DNA of 64,000 bases. It comes from Rachycentron canadum. Lineage: Eukaryota > Chordata > Actinopteri > Carangiformes > Rachycentridae. The stretch lies in contig CM076651.1 in assembly GCA_038496675.1 (NCBI GenBank), positions 23,164,700 through 23,228,699 of the forward strand, given 5' to 3'. Under the pieces are notes generated by a model that saw nothing but the letters and a program-made list of their open reading frames with translations, searched no databases and was not told the origin of the DNA. This document shows positions 62,715 to 64,000 of the stretch, piece by piece (positions within the stretch are counted from its first letter, which is position 1; each line of letters opens with the position of its first letter). The translations under genes were made by a program, and so were the position numbers.

Positions 62715-63045
62715 GAGGTCAGACAGAGATGCATACATCCAATATCCTATGGAACCCGTCAACTTGTGGGGACTGGGGCAAATAAACCTGAAACCTTGTC
62801 AGTTTGCATTAGCACAGACTTTAACACTGTGTCAGCCACTGCCAGTTACAAGGTAATTAACAACATAAATAAATAAAAGATGCTAGCTACGCTAGTTGTT
62901 CTGATTAGCTACTACAACAGACTCCTCATCTGAGTCTGAGGCTGACTGAGGCTCAAACATGTGTCTTAGTCTCTCTGATGTTTCCTCCTCAACCATCTTC
63001 ATTCTCTCTGCCACACTCTCTGCTCTTTCACCTGGCACTTGTCAC
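62715..63045 (+). repeat. Dispersed repeat family B, copy 2
   Basis: Same ordered blocks and same orientation as 43350-43740. Shorter at the 3' side. Confidence 0.75.
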
Positions 63046-64000
63046 ATGTGAAATCATATCAACAACAAATTAGGGTCAAGTGAGGAAAAATGTAGCTGTA
63101 GAATGACAAATGAAGATTGAGGCATGCAGGAGATGTTACACCTGAGGTGAAACGAGGAGTGAATGTGTGGCAATCAGTAATTTCTCCTCACAGTCGTTTC
63201 CTGCTGCGAGACATCATGATGCTGGAGATTCTGCTACAACATTGGCTCATTATCAGTCAGAAATAAATACACCAGTGGGATTTCCCAGCCTCGTCTATTC
63301 CTTCATGCTTTCCCCACAGATTACAGCATCCTCTTGAATCCCCTCTGGTTATAGCAGATGTTATTTCTTACTGCATCCAATTAACAACAATGTTGGGATT
63401 GAGGGGTGGGGGGGTTAGTTCTCATTTACATCTTGCTACAACCGCCGCAGCAGCCTGAAGGCAATGGTAACTAGAAATGCCGCCGCTGCTCCAGACGTGC
63501 TGCAATACACCACTCGCACTTGACTAGAAGACCTTCAAACAGCTGACCTATTACAACATCCCCCTCTGGAGAAGCTCAAGTGTTGCATTGCCCCATTTTT
63601 TTGCCAAGGTGCCATAGGAAGAGTCAGAAGACAGATAGAAATAAGGAACAAAGCAGGCAAGTCACACCATGAATTAAAACAAAATACTACACCTCCGGAT
63701 GCAAAGGCCAATGCACACAGTCCCGCCATTTTGTCCGTGGAAGATATAAAGAAGAGCAGATGGCCTGCTGGTGTGGGAGCTGTGGAGCAGGAGAACAGGG
63801 TGGTACTACCAAACCGCTCCCGGACGGGACATTTACAGGGGCTTGACTCATTTCCAGACATTGTTCCTCTTACTCACAGGGAAGTAGCAGCATACAAGTT
63901 GCTCCAAACAAGCCCAGCCCCCTGCCTTAATTACCCTTTGGAAAAAAAGAAGAGAAAAGCACAAGGCCTGAAGGCTGGGAGTACTCGACACTCTACTGAG

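Larger units (their letters stand above)
58830..64000 (-). other. prkcz intron upstream of the pseudosubstrate exon (incomplete)
   Basis: More than 5.1 kb, continuing past the window. No PB1-coding exon was found. It holds a deleted Tc1/mariner element, a CA/TA microsatellite, family B copy 2 and a CG-containing stretch around 63,430-63,500. In mammals the equivalent intron contains the internal promoter for PKM-zeta; no such promoter can be shown here. Confidence 0.75.

Noticed and set aside
63535..63861. 108-codon minus-strand frame at the right end, considered as a prkcz PB1 exon or alternative first exon
   Set aside because: No PB1 signature and no donor in suitable phase.

Overview
This is a window of vertebrate, teleost-fish-type genomic DNA. 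It shows GT-AG introns, long AT-rich introns full of dinucleotide microsatellites, and decayed Tc1/mariner, hAT-like and other fish dispersed repeats. I support two protein-coding genes, arranged tail to tail. The neighbourhood matches the human 1p36.33 arrangement, where PRKCZ and FAAP20 (C1orf86) are convergent neighbours. Nothing prokaryotic, no CRISPR array and no confident RNA gene was seen.

Left end (about 1-3,000, + strand): the last two coding exons of faap20, the ubiquitin-binding subunit of the Fanconi anaemia core complex. A large exon (589-1106) holds a charged, low-complexity middle region and the first half of a UBZ4-type zinc finger. A small exon (2924-2996) supplies the second half (HLAQC) and the terminal Thr-Trp. 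The N-terminal exon lies outside the window or was not recognised.

Convergent spacer (2,997-9,176): no coding exon is visible. It must hold both 3' UTRs. Candidate polyadenylation signals are weak.

Main body (9,177-58,829, - strand): fourteen coding exons of prkcz, the atypical protein kinase C zeta. They join in phase to 489 codons, from the pseudosubstrate ([17 protein letters not shown]) through the C1 domain, an acidic hinge, the whole kinase domain and the C-terminal tail ending EESV. All 14 exons have canonical splice sites and every junction keeps the frame. The start codon and PB1 domain lie beyond 64,000. Residues such as [18 protein letters not shown] and LLLSTEESV favour zeta over the paralogue iota.

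Introns and repeats: one dispersed family, recognised by a gatcctctcc...gagctccagagagaagcctgag core, recurs about six times. Two of its copies form an inverted repeat of about 530-550 bp around three kinase exons. A deleted Tc1 element with both ends (22,286-23,031), a truncated Tc1 element (about 16,034-16,660), an end-to-end deleted Tc1/mariner element (about 59,870-60,315), a 364-bp MITE (38,069-38,432), a 56-bp near-perfect palindrome (30,280-30,335) and several long TG/CA/TA/GA tracts are also present.

No clearly novel biological system was found. The most checkable unusual signals are the inverted-repeat pair around kinase exons (a possible circular RNA), the coding 9-bp tandem repeat in the kinase hinge, the in-frame tandem acceptors of the 56-nt hinge exon, and the 56-bp hairpin.
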